Assembly (NCBI GenBank): GCA_030692905.1
Contig: JAUYBT010000088.1
Location: 1-20,720 of the forward strand
DNA: 20,720 nucleotides
Direction of reading: 5' to 3'
From: Bacteroidales bacterium
GTDB taxonomy: Bacteria > Bacteroidota > Bacteroidia > Bacteroidales > VadinHA17
In this document: positions 1-8,385 of the stretch, piece by piece
Layout of the letters: each line of letters begins with the position of its first letter
How positions within the stretch are numbered: the stretch's first letter is position 1
The notes under the pieces: model-generated
Databases searched by the model: none
Told to the model about the DNA's origin: nothing
What the model saw: the letters and a program-made list of their open reading frames with translations, nothing else
Translations under genes and position numbers: made by a program

Positions 1-598
1 ACCAAAAGGTTCAAAAATTAAATATCCACAGGTTGAGGTAACCTGGTATGACGGTGGTTTGCAACCAGCGAAGCCTGCAGGATGGCCAGCCGGAAAAGAT
101 ATGAATGATGGTGGTGGAGGTGTTATCTTCTACGGTTCAAAAGATACTCTTATTTGTGGTTGCTACGGTAGGAATCCATGGTTATTATCAGGTCGTGTAC
201 CTGTTGTTCCAAAAACTGAACGCAGGGTTGAAAACGAAAAACATGAAATGGACTGGGTACGTGCATGTAAAGAGAGCCCTGAAACCAGAGTTCCTACTAA
301 ATCTGACTTTTCAGAAGCAGGACCATTCAACGAAATGGTCGTAATGGGTGTTCTTGCAGTAAGACTTCAGGGACTTAATAAGGAACTGGACTGGAATGGA
401 GAAAAAATGGAATTCACTAATATCAGCGATACTGAAACTGTAAAAATCTGTATTTCAGATAATTTCTCGATAGTTGATGGAGATCCTAAGTTTAATAAGG
501 AATGGACCAAACCTCCCTATAATGCAAAACAATTTGCAGCTGAGATGGTTAAGCATACTTATCGCAAAGGCTTTACATTACCTGAAATGCCGGCGTAA
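1..598 (+). CDS. Gfo/Idh/MocA family oxidoreductase, C-terminal part (5' truncated)
   Basis: This is the last ~198 codons of a gene that begins before the window; the frame is open from base 2 and ends at TAA 596-598. The visible part resembles the C-terminal substrate-side domain of Bacteroidota Gfo/Idh/MocA NAD(P)-dependent sugar or polyol dehydrogenases. It has a WYDGG segment, a glycine-rich DGGGGVIF turn, a CGCYGRNPWLL stretch, the HEMDWVRACK segment, and an ending of the form FTN....V. The Rossmann domain and the catalytic EKP motif lie outside the window, so the substrate cannot be inferred. Many Bacteroidota paralogs carry Tat signals and act on glycans, but that cannot be tested here. 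A downstream ATG at 105 opens a different frame and is not the gene. A strong hairpin follows the stop. Family assignment is confident; function is generic. Confidence 0.85.
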   Translation, partial: PKGSKIKYPQVEVTWYDGGLQPAKPAGWPAGKDMNDGGGGVIFYGSKDTLICGCYGRNPWLLSGRVPVVPKTERRVENEKHEMDWVRACKESPETRVPTKSDFSEAGPFNEMVVMGVLAVRLQGLNKELDWNGEKMEFTNISDTETVKICISDNFSIVDGDPKFNKEWTKPPYNAKQFAAEMVKHTYRKGFTLPEMPA

Positions 599-638
599 TT
601 GAAAACTCTTTTATCTTATTTTTAATAAGAAACATTTA

Positions 639-668
639 GGGGCTGGATCGTATGATTCAGCCCCTTCT
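639..668 (+). terminator. Rho-independent-like terminator hairpin after the oxidoreductase
   Basis: GGGGCTGGATC (639-649) pairs with GATTCAGCCCC (654-664), giving an 11-bp stem with one G-T wobble and a 4-nt GTAT loop, followed by TTCTGTTT. It lies 40 bases after the upstream stop, and the converging gene's stop codon is only a few bases beyond it, so it probably terminates transcripts from both sides. The U-tract is imperfect. Confidence 0.75.
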
Positions 669-670
669 GT

Positions 671-1252
671 TTACCCCCCAACTCCCTTTAAACCAATCTC
701 TGCTGCCACAGTTCTCATACCCATAATACAATCTGTAATCAGTTCATCGAGATTAACCCCAAGCATTTCAGCGCCTTTTTCTATTACCGACCGGTTAACA
801 CCTGCTGCAAATTTTTTGTCATTCCATTTCTTTTTTACAGATCTTGCTTCCATGTCCATTACGCTTTTTGAAGGCCTGACCAGTGCACTTGTTGCAACAA
901 GCCCCGTCAGCTCATCAATTGCAAAAATTGTCTTTTCAAGCAATGAAACAGGTTCAATATCTGATGCTAAACCCCAACCATGACTCAAAACTGCCCTTAT
1001 ATAATCTTCCGGCCAGTTATTCTCTTTCAGAATCTTTTTAGTCATTGTGCAATGCTGATCAGGATACATCTCATAATCAAGATCGTGTATTAATCCAATT
1101 ATTCCCCATTTCTCTTCATCCTCACCCGATTTTTTTGCCATATATCTCATAACACCTTCAACAGAAAGTGCATGCTTTAAAAGACTCTCCGATTTGTTGT
1201 ATTTTTTGAACAAATCAAGAGCATTGTCTCGTGTAGGTGTTGTGGTTGACAT
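671..1252 (-). CDS. HD-domain (HDIG-type) metal-dependent phosphohydrolase
   Basis: A 193-residue soluble protein with the HD-superfamily metal-binding set in order: H27 (LLKHAL), the HD doublet H56-D57 (GLIHDLDYE), H91 (VLSHG) and D113 (AIDEL). This is the usual H...HD...H...D arrangement for binding one or two divalent metals. Proteins of this size and layout are annotated as predicted HD-superfamily hydrolases, often acting on nucleotides or phosphomonoesters; the substrate of this one is unknown. The ATG start at 1252 is followed by a short polar N-terminus with no signal peptide, so it should be cytoplasmic. It lies 37 bp downstream of the protease gene on the same strand and could be read through from it, but nothing links their functions. 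It converges with the oxidoreductase gene. Confidence 0.85.
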   Translation of the reverse strand: MSTTTPTRDNALDLFKKYNKSESLLKHALSVEGVMRYMAKKSGEDEEKWGIIGLIHDLDYEMYPDQHCTMTKKILKENNWPEDYIRAVLSHGWGLASDIEPVSLLEKTIFAIDELTGLVATSALVRPSKSVMDMEARSVKKKWNDKKFAAGVNRSVIEKGAEMLGVNLDELITDCIMGMRTVAAEIGLKGVGG

Positions 1253-1289
1253 AATTATATGGATTTATTAAGATAGAAACTGAGATACA

Positions 1290-4200
1290 CTACTTATTGA
1301 TTTTCAGAACAGGTATGGTTTTATTAATTGTAAATCCTCTGATATTAAGATAATAGAGTGAAGGCAATAATCTGACATCTGCAATAATTATTGTATTATT
1401 TCCAGTGATGATCTCTTTTTCAACGTTATACAATTTAATTCCTGAAAGGTTGGTAATTGATATCTGAAGTTTGTCTTCAAACCGGGAATTGATGATTATA
1501 GTTAACTGATCTGCAAACGGATTGGGAAATATAATTAATGGCTCACGGATTTCGGTAATTATCTTTATAGTGTCATTTAAAATGTAATCATCATTATTAT
1601 CAACTGCATAAGTAATGATTTCATAAAAGCCGTATTTTGACATATCAGTTTTTGTCTTGAATGAAACTGTAACCGAATCACCGTAAGGAATAACCGTATT
1701 ATCGAAAAATTGATTTACGGGAAGTAACGGATCATTTACTTCATAGGCCAGATTAAAGCCATTTATAACTTCTTTTCCAATGTTCAGAACTTTTACAGTT
1801 ATTGTTCCCTGTCCATTTTGATCCCTTTGAACAGGTTCAACTATTCTGGCAACCTGGAGGTCTTTTTTGATGTAACTTACAGAACCTGATCCAGCAAAAT
1901 CAATCATGTCGATCCATGCACAATCTGAGCCATCTGAAAGAGATGGATCTTTTTTATATATCCATTCCATTTTATTTAGTCCGGCTGGAACAGGAATAGC
2001 TTTTTTTGTCCATGGTATACCTCCCGATTTTTTGAATACCTCAATGTCATTAAGTCTGAATGAAAGGTAATCACCGTCAACTTCTGAAGATACTTTATAA
2101 TAGAACTTAACAGAATCGGCTGTTGCGTAGAATGTTCTTATTATTAAGGAAGTGGATCCGTTATGGGAGATAGAACCTGATCTTGCAGAAATAATGCCGT
2201 CATAAGAACTCGTTCCGGTTATGGTCCATGGGATTGGACTAACATTGATCCATGGAAATACATTAAATGATGACGCTTCAAAACTCTCCCTTAACCTGCC
2301 GACTCTGAACGAGAAATCATTGCTAATAAGGAATGGGCTGCAATCAAGTGTTGATGAAACTGAAATGAAACTGCCGGATGAGACTGTCTCTGATAGTTTT
2401 ACCATTATCGGAATATCGGTGATCTCACCGAATCTCAGGATGCCTGATTTGACACTTGGTTCTAAAATAGTAATATCATTATCCGGACTGACAATGCTAA
2501 ATTGTCCGGAAATATTGCTGCTTCCCTGATTACGAACCTTGAAGATGAGTTTAAAAGTTTCTCCGGGATCGGCGATATGGTTGCTATTTCCGAAGCTTGT
2601 ATCATCAATTATACAACTTATTATCTGGAGTATAGGTGCATGAACACAGATATCGATAGTGTAATGTTTCTCTGAATTCTGATCTTTCAGAATCAACTTA
2701 ATTGTTACTACTTCCTTATCAGGAACATTATCGGAAATAGTAATACCCAGATTATATAAAAGAACAACATCTGATTTGGCTGGCAAAGTCCCGATAAATG
2801 CTGAATCACTGTTAATTGTTATCCAATCTGAGGTTGATGATATTTTGGCATAGAGGTTACTGGCATCAGTTAAACCAAGGTTGCTCACTTTAAGGTTCAG
2901 GTAAAATGTCTCTCCATTGTCAGCCAAACCATTGCCATTTCCCTGACTATCATTTATGCTGGTGGAGGTAAGATTAATGAACTCCTTTTTGACATCCGTA
3001 AAACGAATCGTCTTGATGACAGGTACTTTGTTCTGACCTGTTATTACAATCATGCAGGAATCATTTGACAACCCTGGCATATCAAGAACAACTGATCCTG
3101 ATGAACTTGCAAATGATGCGTCCCGGAGAGTATCAAGATGCGATACAGCTACATAAGCGAAAGGTTCAATATTCAGTGAAAGTGATTTTATCCCGTTTGG
3201 AAGTGTATCGGGTAATGAGATATTAAATGTACCAGGTATTCCTAATATGGGAATAACACTTGGATCTCCCACGAGGTTATAGGTCTCCCAGTAATACTTC
3301 TTCCATGTGCTTGTACTTGCGCTGACAGCAAGATTTCCGGCATAATTAACCTGTCCCATTGTGAAATACCAGTCAGAAGCAGGTTCCCCGTGGGTATGAA
3401 AAAGTCGGTCGTAAGCTCCAAGCCCTGTTGTGAGATAGGTGGGATCAGCAGAAGGTGTACCGGCTCCGACAGACCAGTAAAAATCCTCATCCCAGTATGA
3501 GTCGTTTGAGCATCCAATAAATCCTATTGCCCCCTTTTCACCGGTCACCACCATTTTATTTCCAAATGAAGAAGCAGTATTAAACTGGGCGGTTCCGCAG
3601 GCATTGCTGATTACAAAAGGATACGTGTTTTTATTCTCAAAAGCTGGTATGTCCGGAACCTTAATATTAAGATGCAACCATCCGGCAACTTCACCATGTC
3701 CGGAATAATTAATGAACGAGACACCTTTTTTTAGAAGCTTTAAGATTGAATCCCTGGCCGTGTATGACTTGGGATAATAAAAGTGGTATTCATCAATTTT
3801 ATTGATTTTTGTCAGATAATTTGATATAGCATACTTTACCTGTCCGTTCATATGATTTGCATAATTTGCATCGTATCCTGCAGTGGCAATTGCCCGGGAA
3901 TAGAATTTATTAGTATCGGCAAATTCAAACTTCTCATACTGAATTATTTTATTAACCACAGATTTTAATTCAGTTGTGTCGGCAACAGGCAGCCTGCCGA
4001 TAAACATTTCAGGAATATAATCACCATTACCGTCAAATTCGCCATAATACATGTCGGTAATATTTCCGTTACCATAATAAGGCACTCTTTTTACGTCTCC
4101 AATAATAAGAAGGTACTCAGGCGGAGGGTCAGTTTCGGATGAGGCATTATAAATCTTAGTCAGAGTATCCTTCAGTTGAGTATAAGTATTACCAGCAAGA

Positions 4201-5057
4201 CCTGTTCCTTTGTAAAGAACATTAAGTTTATAACCTTTCTGCGTTTTCCATCTGAAAAAAGGCTCAAGGTGCTTTCTGAAAGCAGTATCGGTAATGATTA
4301 CCATCTTCACAGGCTGGTCGGAGTAACCCGGAATCACATCCTCAGGATTATAGTTAAGTACCCCTTTATCAAGTGATTCATTAAAAAGTGCCGATTCCGG
4401 GAAAAGAGCTTTTGATTCAATTTTTTCAGTATATGAAAAAGTTATCTCAATCTTCATGGAAGTAATAACCTCGAGCACGTTCGAATGTGGATTATATCTT
4501 ACCGGGTAAATAAACAGGTTCGCCAGTTTTTTATTCCTTACTGTACCTAATGATTCAATTTTTACAGTGTCAGATGAGATGATTCCCCTTACCGCATACA
4601 CCGTTTTATCAAACAGAAACTCACGTTTCTTTCGCTGGACTTCCTTTGTTTCACTTTCCTGTACCGGGAAAAGAATACCTTCAATTTTTTTTCCCGAAGG
4701 ATTGATTCTGGATGATCGGACTTTAGAAATCTTCACTTTGTATTCAGATCCTTCAGGAATTGAGATCAAACGGCTTAATACCGGAAGCTCAGGTTTACCC
4801 GGAGTGGCAGAGGGTAAATGACCTGGTATGGAGACACGGTAAAAAGAACCATTTTCATTGATAATACTTTCAACGTTAAGTTCTGATATTGAATAATTTA
4901 AGATAAGTGATTGGTTTCCGGTAATGACATCGCTCTTCTTCAAATCACCATCAAGTTGGTATTTGAAACTTTTTCCTGCCTGACCACCGGCTGATGCTGA
5001 AAAAAGCAGAAAAACTGCTAAAGAAATAGCCTGTTTATTTTTCCCTAAATGCGTCAA
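1290..5057 (-). CDS. Secreted gingipain-like C25 cysteine protease with T9SS sorting domain
   Basis: 1255 residues. Order: Sec signal peptide (about 1-26, hydrophobic ISLAVFLLFSASA); prodomain-like region (about 30-225); C25 caspase-like catalytic domain (about 250-605) with the His-Cys dyad at H454 (NYSGHGE) and C487 (ISNACGTA); two related Ig-like segments introduced by D..GN.N..AD.GETF at about 703-720 and 819-835; a beta-sandwich module resembling gingipain adhesin or MAM-like domains (about 925-1055, with YYKVSSE and SDCAWIDMIDF); another Ig-like segment; and a type A T9SS sorting domain from the PNP at 1178 to the end. By family knowledge it should be exported by Sec, moved across the outer membrane by T9SS, and kept at the surface or released. 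Target peptides are unknown. The start is a TTG: an in-frame TAA lies three codons upstream, and no ATG follows until well past the signal peptide. No clear ribosome-binding sequence precedes it. It stands alone, opposite to 5375. Confidence 0.92.
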   Translation of the reverse strand: MTHLGKNKQAISLAVFLLFSASAGGQAGKSFKYQLDGDLKKSDVITGNQSLILNYSISELNVESIINENGSFYRVSIPGHLPSATPGKPELPVLSRLISIPEGSEYKVKISKVRSSRINPSGKKIEGILFPVQESETKEVQRKKREFLFDKTVYAVRGIISSDTVKIESLGTVRNKKLANLFIYPVRYNPHSNVLEVITSMKIEITFSYTEKIESKALFPESALFNESLDKGVLNYNPEDVIPGYSDQPVKMVIITDTAFRKHLEPFFRWKTQKGYKLNVLYKGTGLAGNTYTQLKDTLTKIYNASSETDPPPEYLLIIGDVKRVPYYGNGNITDMYYGEFDGNGDYIPEMFIGRLPVADTTELKSVVNKIIQYEKFEFADTNKFYSRAIATAGYDANYANHMNGQVKYAISNYLTKINKIDEYHFYYPKSYTARDSILKLLKKGVSFINYSGHGEVAGWLHLNIKVPDIPAFENKNTYPFVISNACGTAQFNTASSFGNKMVVTGEKGAIGFIGCSNDSYWDEDFYWSVGAGTPSADPTYLTTGLGAYDRLFHTHGEPASDWYFTMGQVNYAGNLAVSASTSTWKKYYWETYNLVGDPSVIPILGIPGTFNISLPDTLPNGIKSLSLNIEPFAYVAVSHLDTLRDASFASSSGSVVLDMPGLSNDSCMIVITGQNKVPVIKTIRFTDVKKEFINLTSTSINDSQGNGNGLADNGETFYLNLKVSNLGLTDASNLYAKISSTSDWITINSDSAFIGTLPAKSDVVLLYNLGITISDNVPDKEVVTIKLILKDQNSEKHYTIDICVHAPILQIISCIIDDTSFGNSNHIADPGETFKLIFKVRNQGSSNISGQFSIVSPDNDITILEPSVKSGILRFGEITDIPIMVKLSETVSSGSFISVSSTLDCSPFLISNDFSFRVGRLRESFEASSFNVFPWINVSPIPWTITGTSSYDGIISARSGSISHNGSTSLIIRTFYATADSVKFYYKVSSEVDGDYLSFRLNDIEVFKKSGGIPWTKKAIPVPAGLNKMEWIYKKDPSLSDGSDCAWIDMIDFAGSGSVSYIKKDLQVARIVEPVQRDQNGQGTITVKVLNIGKEVINGFNLAYEVNDPLLPVNQFFDNTVIPYGDSVTVSFKTKTDMSKYGFYEIITYAVDNNDDYILNDTIKIITEIREPLIIFPNPFADQLTIIINSRFEDKLQISITNLSGIKLYNVEKEIITGNNTIIIADVRLLPSLYYLNIRGFTINKTIPVLKINK

Positions 5058-5073
5058 TGTTAATTAATTAACA
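5058..5073. repeat. 16-bp palindrome TGTTAATTAATTAACA, copy 1
   Basis: A perfect 16-bp inverted repeat directly next to the TTG start codon of the C25 protease, so it occupies the normal ribosome-binding position and holds the in-frame upstream TAA. An identical copy lies at 11629-11644, upstream of the cytochrome gene on the same strand. It could be an operator for a dimeric regulator, or a chance feature of AT-rich DNA. Confidence 0.5.
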
Positions 5074-5374
5074 CTATAACCTAAATTCTGATGGCAAGTT
5101 ATTAAAAATCCAATAAATATTGAATGTGACCAGAATAAATTTGATTAAAATAGTAAGATTCATAATTTAATAGTTGATTTTATTATATGAACATGTAAAA
5201 AGCTATTGTGAAAAAATTAATAGAACTGGTGCATCACAAAAGATAAATTTGAAGCAGTTTTTTTACAATAATATTCGGGTTCAGTCCAAACTGACAGATA
5301 AAACTTAAAGAAAGTTAAAGCATAAGTGAAATAATACAAATATTTGTATATTGTGAAATCAAAATTTTAATAAT
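5074..5374. other. Divergent intergenic region between the C25 protease and the MBL-fold gene
   Basis: AT-rich and without a credible gene. Two TAAATTTG octamers fit the Bacteroidota -7 consensus TAnnTTTG on the plus strand (5136-5143 and 5244-5251), but neither has a well-spaced TTTG upstream. A perfect 16-bp palindrome lies at 5334-5349. I see no matching -7 box on the minus strand for the protease. The promoters of both genes should be here, but their positions are not resolved. Confidence 0.4.
5334..5349. repeat. 16-bp perfect palindrome ATACAAATATTTGTAT
   Basis: A perfect inverted repeat 25 bp upstream of the ATG at 5375, a position suitable for an operator or for the 5' leader of the MBL-fold/aldo-keto reductase pair. 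Its core TAATACAAATATTTGT is repeated exactly at 10025-10040, but there it falls in the coding end of the cytochrome gene and is explained by codons. Regulatory function is inference only. Confidence 0.35.
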
Positions 5375-6127
5375 ATGGTCAAATGTTATTTAACCAGAGT
5401 CAAAAAAGTTTTTCTAATCATAATAATTATTGCAATGACCATTCCGGGTTATTCTCAGGACCTTCCTGCTTTTGACAAAATAAATACTTCTGCAGGAATA
5501 GTTGAAATGCACTTCATCGGACATGGATCACTTATGTTTAAGGTGAACAGTTTTGTTATTTATTTCGACCCTGTCCGGAGTTCCGGAAGTTACGATAATT
5601 TTCCGAAAGCCGACCTTATTCTGGTTACTCATGAGCATAGTGATCATCTTGATGTTAAGTTAATTGATGACCTAAAGAAGCAGGGAACCATGTTGCTTTG
5701 TAACGAGATATCTGCCTCAAAAGTTCCATGGGCAAAGGCTATGAAGGCAGGCGACATGCAAGAAATCAATAATATTAATATTGAAGCCGTAGCTGCATAT
5801 AATATTGTTAATGAACGTGCACCAGGTCAGCCTTTTCACCCGAAAGGAGCAGGGTTAGGATATATCCTTACAGTTAGGAATAAAAGATTTTATATTGCAG
5901 GAGATACTGAAAACACACCTGAAATGAAAGCGCTCAGGAATATAAATGTTGCTTTCCTCCCGATGAATCTTCCCTACACCATGACTCCTGAAATGGTTGC
6001 TGATGCAGCACGGGCGTTTAAACCGGAGATTTTATACCCATACCATTTTGGAGACACTAACACTGATGAAATTATAAAACTTTTAAAGGATACTAATATT
6101 ACCGTTCGAATCAGAAACTTAAAATAA
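5375..6127 (+). CDS. Exported metallo-beta-lactamase-fold hydrolase (UlaG-like)
   Basis: 250 residues. An N-terminal Sec signal (VKKVFLIIIIIAMTIPGYSQ, cleavage near residue 28) precedes an MBL fold. Metal ligands visible are the HEHSDH motif (86-91), D177 (IAGDTE) and H224 (PYHFGD); H155 may be an additional ligand. The GHGSLMFK opening strand and FDPV segment match the UlaG-like branch of small MBL hydrolases rather than class B beta-lactamases. The likely role is hydrolysis of an ester, lactone or phosphodiester in the periplasm; the substrate cannot be read from the sequence. The ATG start at 5375 gives a basic residue cluster before the hydrophobic core, as expected. The stop is 10 bp from the next ATG, so it is almost certainly co-transcribed with the aldo/keto reductase. 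Confidence 0.85.
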   Translation: MVKCYLTRVKKVFLIIIIIAMTIPGYSQDLPAFDKINTSAGIVEMHFIGHGSLMFKVNSFVIYFDPVRSSGSYDNFPKADLILVTHEHSDHLDVKLIDDLKKQGTMLLCNEISASKVPWAKAMKAGDMQEINNINIEAVAAYNIVNERAPGQPFHPKGAGLGYILTVRNKRFYIAGDTENTPEMKALRNINVAFLPMNLPYTMTPEMVADAARAFKPEILYPYHFGDTNTDEIIKLLKDTNITVRIRNLK

Positions 6128-6137
6128 AATAGATATC

Positions 6138-7334
6138 ATGAAAAGCATAAACAGAAGAGGTTTTCTTAAAACAGGAATAACAGGTGCTGCCGGAATAGTG
6201 GCTTTGTCACCTTCATTAGTTTCAGCAGTCGAATCTTCAGTCCAGGAGAAGAATACTATCTACAGAACCCTTGGAAAAACAGGTCTGAAGGTTCCGGTAA
6301 TCAGTTTCGGCGTAATGAGATCCGATAATGCAAACCTCTGTAAGGCTGCCTATGAAAAAGGAATTAAACTTTTTGACACTGCTAACGGATACCTGAATGG
6401 CAATAGCGAGACAATGCTTGGAAATCTTTTAAAAGATTACCCCAGAAACTCATTCTTTCTTGCTACAAAAGTGAAACCCGTGGGTGTTGACAGAGAAGGC
6501 AAACCTACAGACCAGACTACAGTTGAAGCTTTTCTTGAAAAATTCAATACCAGTCTTTCCAGACTAAAAATGGATTATGTTGATATTCTATATGTTCATG
6601 ATATCAGGAATCCGGAAATGCTTGAATACAAGCCTATTATCAATGCTGTTAAGAAACTGAAGAAAGATGGTAAGATAAAGTTTATGGGGTTCTCAACCCA
6701 CGCGAATGAGCCGGTAGTTATTAATGCTGCAGCCGCAACAGATACCTGGGATGTAATCCTGACATCCTATAATTTTAAGCAAACATATATCAGCGAATTA
6801 AATAGTGCAATTAAAAAGGCTAATGAAGCTGGAATAGGTATTGTAGCGATGAAGACAATGGCCGGTGGCGGATTTCTCGACAAAGAAAAAACCAAACCGA
6901 TCAATTCTACAGCTGCTTTGAAATGGGCTTTATCAAATCCGGATGTTCATACAACTATTCCTGGTATGACAGACTTTGATCAGCTTGATCTTAATGTCAA
7001 GATTTTGGCTGACATTTCAATTACAGATGAGGAAAAGAAAGATCTTATGATCGCAAGCGCTGAAACCGGCCTTTACTGCACCGGCTGCACTAAATGCATT
7101 ACGGCATGTCCGATGAATCTACCGGTTCCTGATCTTATGAGAGCATATATGTATGCTTATGGTTATTCAAACCCGGCTATGGCCTACTCATTGCTTGGTG
7201 AGCTGGGTACGACTGATAATCCCTGTAAAGAGTGTAACACCTGTAAAGTAAATTGCACAAAAAACTTCAATATAAAAGAGAAAATTGCAGATATATCACG
7301 GCTTGTAAATGTTCCGGCAGATTTTCTGGCTTAA
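6138..7334 (+). CDS. Tat-exported aldo/keto reductase with C-terminal two-cluster ferredoxin domain
   Basis: 398 residues. The N-terminus carries a twin-arginine signal (NRRGFLKTG, residues 5-13, then a hydrophobic stretch to about 30). The TIM barrel (about 40-295) keeps the aldo/keto reductase tetrad: D80 (LFDTA), Y85 (NGYLNG), K111 (LATK) and H154 (YVHD). The C-terminus has two Cys motifs for [4Fe-4S] clusters, C314-C317-C320-C324P and C363-C366-C369-C373. Such ferredoxin-tailed reductases are common in Bacteroidota and anaerobes. Tat export fits a protein that folds with its clusters in the cytoplasm before moving to the periplasm. The substrate is unknown; the clusters suggest electron transfer to or from a partner rather than plain NAD(P)H use. 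It is second in a pair with the MBL-fold gene. Confidence 0.9.
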   Translation: MKSINRRGFLKTGITGAAGIVALSPSLVSAVESSVQEKNTIYRTLGKTGLKVPVISFGVMRSDNANLCKAAYEKGIKLFDTANGYLNGNSETMLGNLLKDYPRNSFFLATKVKPVGVDREGKPTDQTTVEAFLEKFNTSLSRLKMDYVDILYVHDIRNPEMLEYKPIINAVKKLKKDGKIKFMGFSTHANEPVVINAAAATDTWDVILTSYNFKQTYISELNSAIKKANEAGIGIVAMKTMAGGGFLDKEKTKPINSTAALKWALSNPDVHTTIPGMTDFDQLDLNVKILADISITDEEKKDLMIASAETGLYCTGCTKCITACPMNLPVPDLMRAYMYAYGYSNPAMAYSLLGELGTTDNPCKECNTCKVNCTKNFNIKEKIADISRLVNVPADFLA

Positions 7335-7402
7335 AAAGTTTCTGCGAGCCATATGGGGTTGTTAGTTTAGTATATGGATTTCGAATCTTATACATAAATT
7401 TA

Positions 7403-7489
7403 TTGATTTTCTTCGTTTACCCCGACCCCAAGGGGAGCGAAGAAAATCAATTTACTCCCCTTGGGGATGGGGTAAAAAAATTGATTTTC
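7403..7489. repeat. Nested inverted-repeat element (A-B-A'-B'-A layout)
   Basis: Unit A, TTGATTTTCTTCG (7403-7415), has an exact reverse complement at 7438-7450 and a partial direct copy TTGATTTTC at 7481-7489. Between them, unit B (7416-7437, TTTACCCC..CCCCAAGGGGAG) has a near-perfect reverse complement at 7455-7476 with two mismatches. B and B' each also contain an inner CCCCAAGGGG or CCCCTTGGGG palindrome. A-A' and B-B' hairpins are mutually exclusive. The element lies 68 bp after the aldo/keto reductase stop and could act as a terminator or be a REP/MITE-like repeat. Nothing in it codes for protein. Confidence 0.7.
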
Positions 7490-7536
7490 AAGCGATTTAG
7501 AGTAATTTGTTCAAAATAATCAATATCAATTAAATA

Positions 7537-8382
7537 ATGAGAAATAAATTTCTTATTGGATTTTTCCTGATTGTTCTTTTTGGATCCGCTACTGCTCAGG
7601 AGTTTGTCTTACCCGAACTTGAGGGTTTTAAAAAGACCACCAACTACCCTGTCTTTGGTCCTGAGAACCTTTGGGATTTTATAAACGGCGCTGCTGATAC
7701 ATATCTCGCCTATGGGTTCGTTGATCTGCATGTTGCAGAATATAAAAAGGGCAAGAATGTAATTAAGCTCGAAATATACCGCCATAGTGATAATACCATG
7801 GCATTTGGAATATATTCAACGGAACGCTCACCTTCCTTCAGATTCATGAATCTTGGAGCCCAGGGATATATAGCTGATGGGGCAATAAATTTCTTTAAAG
7901 GAAATTATTATGTCAAGATCAGGACCTATTCGAAAAGTGAAAAAACTTTACAATCTACTGAATCATTAGCTCTTAGGGTTGCTAATATGCTGGAGGGCGG
8001 TTCCGAAATGCCTGCTGTGCTTTCTAAGTTCCCTGAAATTGGAAGGAAGATGAACGAGGAAACTTATATCAATGAGAGTGTTCTGGGACATAAGTTTTTA
8101 AACAAAGCATATAAAGCTATTTACGAAATAGGGAGCGATAACTTTTCAATCTTCATAATGGAAAACAGTTCCACCGAAGAGGCAAGGAAATCTGTAGAAG
8201 CTTATCTTGCAGCAACCGGAATAGATGCTGTAGAATCGGGGAGTGGCAAATATATGTTAAAAGACGGGTACAACGGAACTGTTTTCCTAGCCTGGAAGGA
8301 TAATTTAATTGTTATTATTTCTGGTCTGTCGAAAGATCAGACTGAAATTGCAGACCGATACACTTCGGAAATTCTTAAATAG
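7537..8382 (+). CDS. Exported DUF6599 family protein
   Basis: 281 residues, function unknown. A Sec signal peptide (MRNKFLIGFFLIVLFGSATA, cleavage before QEF) indicates periplasmic export. The segment NLWDFINGAAD (44-54), followed by a hydrophobic-aromatic YLAYGF and the mid-protein MAFGIYSTERS, is characteristic of DUF6599, a family found mainly in Bacteroidota and other anaerobic or sulfur-cycling lineages. No catalytic motif or cysteine cluster is visible. It is preceded by the nested-repeat element, so it may be separated transcriptionally from the aldo/keto reductase gene. Its stop codon is only 3 bp from the stop of the converging DoxX-fusion gene. The ATG start follows an AT-rich leader with no clear Shine-Dalgarno, which is normal for this phylum. 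Confidence 0.75.
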   Translation: MRNKFLIGFFLIVLFGSATAQEFVLPELEGFKKTTNYPVFGPENLWDFINGAADTYLAYGFVDLHVAEYKKGKNVIKLEIYRHSDNTMAFGIYSTERSPSFRFMNLGAQGYIADGAINFFKGNYYVKIRTYSKSEKTLQSTESLALRVANMLEGGSEMPAVLSKFPEIGRKMNEETYINESVLGHKFLNKAYKAIYEIGSDNFSIFIMENSSTEEARKSVEAYLAATGIDAVESGSGKYMLKDGYNGTVFLAWKDNLIVIISGLSKDQTEIADRYTSEILK

Positions 8383-8385
8383 TTT

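Noticed and set aside
3242..3517. A 91-codon minus-strand frame inside the C25 protease
   Set aside because: It is an alternative frame of the catalytic domain region, with no start signal or domain, and no sign of a frameshift in the main frame.
1290..5057. Possible frameshift or broken copy of the protease
   Set aside because: The frame is continuous from signal peptide to the sorting domain, with the His and Cys of the catalytic dyad present.
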